Positions 55,101-58,100 of a stretch of DNA of 64,000 nt are shown one piece after another. A model generated the notes under the pieces. It worked only from the letters and a program-made list of their open reading frames with translations, did not search any database and was not told the origin of the DNA. The first letter of the stretch is position 1, and every line of letters begins with the position of its first letter. The stretch is from Phorcus lineatus (Eukaryota > Mollusca > Gastropoda > Trochida > Trochidae), in the NCBI GenBank assembly GCA_921293015.1, contig OV121095.1, positions 33,515,484 to 33,579,483 on the forward strand. The letters run 5' to 3'. A program made the translations under genes and the position numbers.

Positions 55101-58100
55101 AAATAATCAAATTTTGTAATGCTGAAAAAAGAATAATTCCTCAGATATCAATAAAATTGGGTAACTCTAACATTATTTTGAGATCTTAGTTTGGGTGTCC
55201 TTGGAATAGTAAAATTTTGAAATAATGAAGTATGTATATGTATTTGTTTATGACAGGTTCGCCCTATCATGTTGAAGTGATAGACAGTAACAGTGTCACT
55301 CTGAGTGGGGAGGGTCTTAGAACAGCCCAGGTGTACAAGGAGACGTGGTTCAACCTTGACCTTCATGGGATGGACGAGAATGACCTTGATGTTCACATTA
55401 CTAGTAGGTGTTTTCTTTGATTAAAAAAGGCAAGATTTTAGTTTCTTTGTTAAGAGTTATCCTCATATTAGAAACTCTGTGAAGCAAGTAAATAAGAAAT
55501 TTAACACATAATAGTGCATATTTATCATATGTGCAGTAATGCTTAAACATGCTCTTTGCCCTTTGAGAAATTTTCTTAAGTCCCTGTAGTGCATACATAC
55601 TTTTCGGGGCATATTTTGTTAAATATCACATTGCCTACTAAAAGGCACTCATCAAAATTCAAGTTGTTGCAGACCTAAACACTTTGGCATTTAGTAATTG
55701 AAAAAATTCATATAAACTTAATATCAAAATCTGAAATGTTTGTTTTAGGTCCATCTGGAAATGAGATTCCCTGTCGGTTGAGCAAAAAAGGACATGTATG
55801 TCGTGCGGAGTACACTCCCCTTGAAGTTGGTCAACATGTGATCGATGTTTTCTTCGCCGGGACCCGTCTGACTGGCAGCCCTTACATCAGTCAGGCATAC
55901 GATCCAAGTCTGGTCCGTATCACTGATGTCGACAAGACTTCCAATAAGAAGGAACGTGAAATAGCATTTACAGGTAATATTTGTAAAAATCTTTTTAATA
56001 ATCTTTGTTAATTATTATGTTGATGTGTAGATATTGATTGAAAATATAATTGATTACTTTAAATTTTCAATGGTCTAAACTTTTTTATTATATTTATTTT
56101 TCTGCATTTTGCTCCATATGTTTTATGATAAAATGTTTAAACACAACTTGTTATACATGTAAAACAATCAAAGTAAGCGTGGATTTCTGTTTAATCTGAA
56201 CAAAGTGATTTGTCAAAAGTGTGTTTATAATTAAACCATCAATTTTGAGTAAAAAATTCCCTACTTTATAACCTTGACCTCAAATTAACAGGAAGCTATG
56301 ATGCAACCAAAAAAACCTCAAATAGAAAATGTTTTTTGAAGGAAAAAACAATGTATGTAATATATTTTATCAACTGTAAATTATTAAAACGAATTGCCTT
56401 TTCAGTTGACGCCTCCAAAGCTGGTATCGGAGACTTGGACTCAGTGGTCACTCATCATGGCCGAACTGTCCACACCTACCGGGAGACCATCGGAGATGGA
56501 CGTTACAGGTACACGTTCACACCTGCAGAGACCGGACACTATGATGTCAACGTCAAGTTCAATGATGAACAGATTCCAGGTACATTTGAGGAATAAAATT
56601 TATCTATTAATGTTCTTTCATTAAATTAAATCAATTTTTTACAGATACTGTAGCACATTTACTTAGGGAGATATAAAGTAATCTCCAAAAAAAAAGGGAA
56701 CAAAATTTCACCAATTGCAAGATAATTTCTTTTAATCAATAAAAGGAGTCATTAAGTAACTTTTAAAAATTCAGTTTTGCTACTTTTGTCCATTTTCCAA
56801 ACTCAAATGATTATAAGGATTTCACACTAAAATTGCCGCATGCAGTTTTTACTTGATACTTGAGAATATCTTCTCAGCCTAGGTTGTGTAATGAGATGTT
56901 TGACCCCTAAAAATAGCACATTTTGCATAAACTACTATTTATTGATGAGAATTTGAAGAAATAAAATTTCAACAAAAAAAGTTCTCATGTGTCTTTGATA
57001 TGTTGGTAAATGAAAACTGTATTAATAATGTCTGATTAATACTGAATATGTAAAGAAATAATTATAATTTCTATAATCCAGGTTGCCCACTTATTATCAA
57101 CGTTGAAGAGGAACACCCAACTTTCATCACCATCAACTTCCGAAGTTTCGAAGCACTTAATGCGCGGGACCGAAATCATTTTATTTTACACATGGATGGA
57201 CATCAAGTGGACAAAGATGCCCTCCAGATTGGCATCAAAGGTTGCCATGGAAATAGAATATTTAGCATGGGAGGAGAAATATAGCAATTATCATAAGATA
57301 TGCGTTTAAAAAATGTCGGTCTTGTAATTCCTGTGTGCTTTATAAGGCTTATCGGAGAGGGCGCTTTCATTCTTTTTCAGGCAACGTTTGCAAAAAATAT
57401 GCATGATTGATTTTGCTTTTCAGGTTAAAATGAATTTTTTAATTATATATTTTTGAAAATGGGATAGTATATGCGCATGAATTTGAAGTTTGTGTGAAGT
57501 CAAGCTCTTCATAAATGAGAATGGTGATTGTTGCTGTATGAATATTCATAAGATACATGACTATATATATGCATATAAAGGGTTTATATATATGCATGGG
57601 TCACTGTTGGTGGCAATGTGAGTTTAACATGAATATGGATGTAGATTGTAGTTGCTATGTGTTTCAGTATTGATGAAATGTACATGAAATATGTTTATAT
57701 TTTGTGTTATAGACATGCATTGGGGCTTGGCAGAACCTTGTGTGTTTTAGCAGCAAGATTTGAGCTATTAATTTGGTTATGCATTCCTGCAATTCCCCCT
57801 CTCCTTCAAAAAAGCTTACCCTTTCATTTTCTGAATTTTGTGTTCCAATAATAAGATTAAACATCAATTTTATGAAATCATTGCTTTCAAAGTAACAATT
57901 TCTAATAATTATTTTTTAACATCAAAGATTAACTAATAAATGTTTTAACAGCTTTAACTTTTTATTTTGATATTTTTCTCATTGTTCTTCCTCTTCCCTT
58001 TCTCATTTAAGTTTTGCATTGCACCACTCTTATTCCAGATAAAACTATATGAAGGAAATGCACAAATGTCAATTTTACTACTATTCTACCTGTAATTAAC

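Larger units (their letters stand above)
54644..57081. other. Introns 31-34
   Basis: Four introns of 345-613 bp around exons 32-34. Intron 34 holds most of the dispersed repeat at 56640-56960. Nothing else was recognised. Confidence 0.6.
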
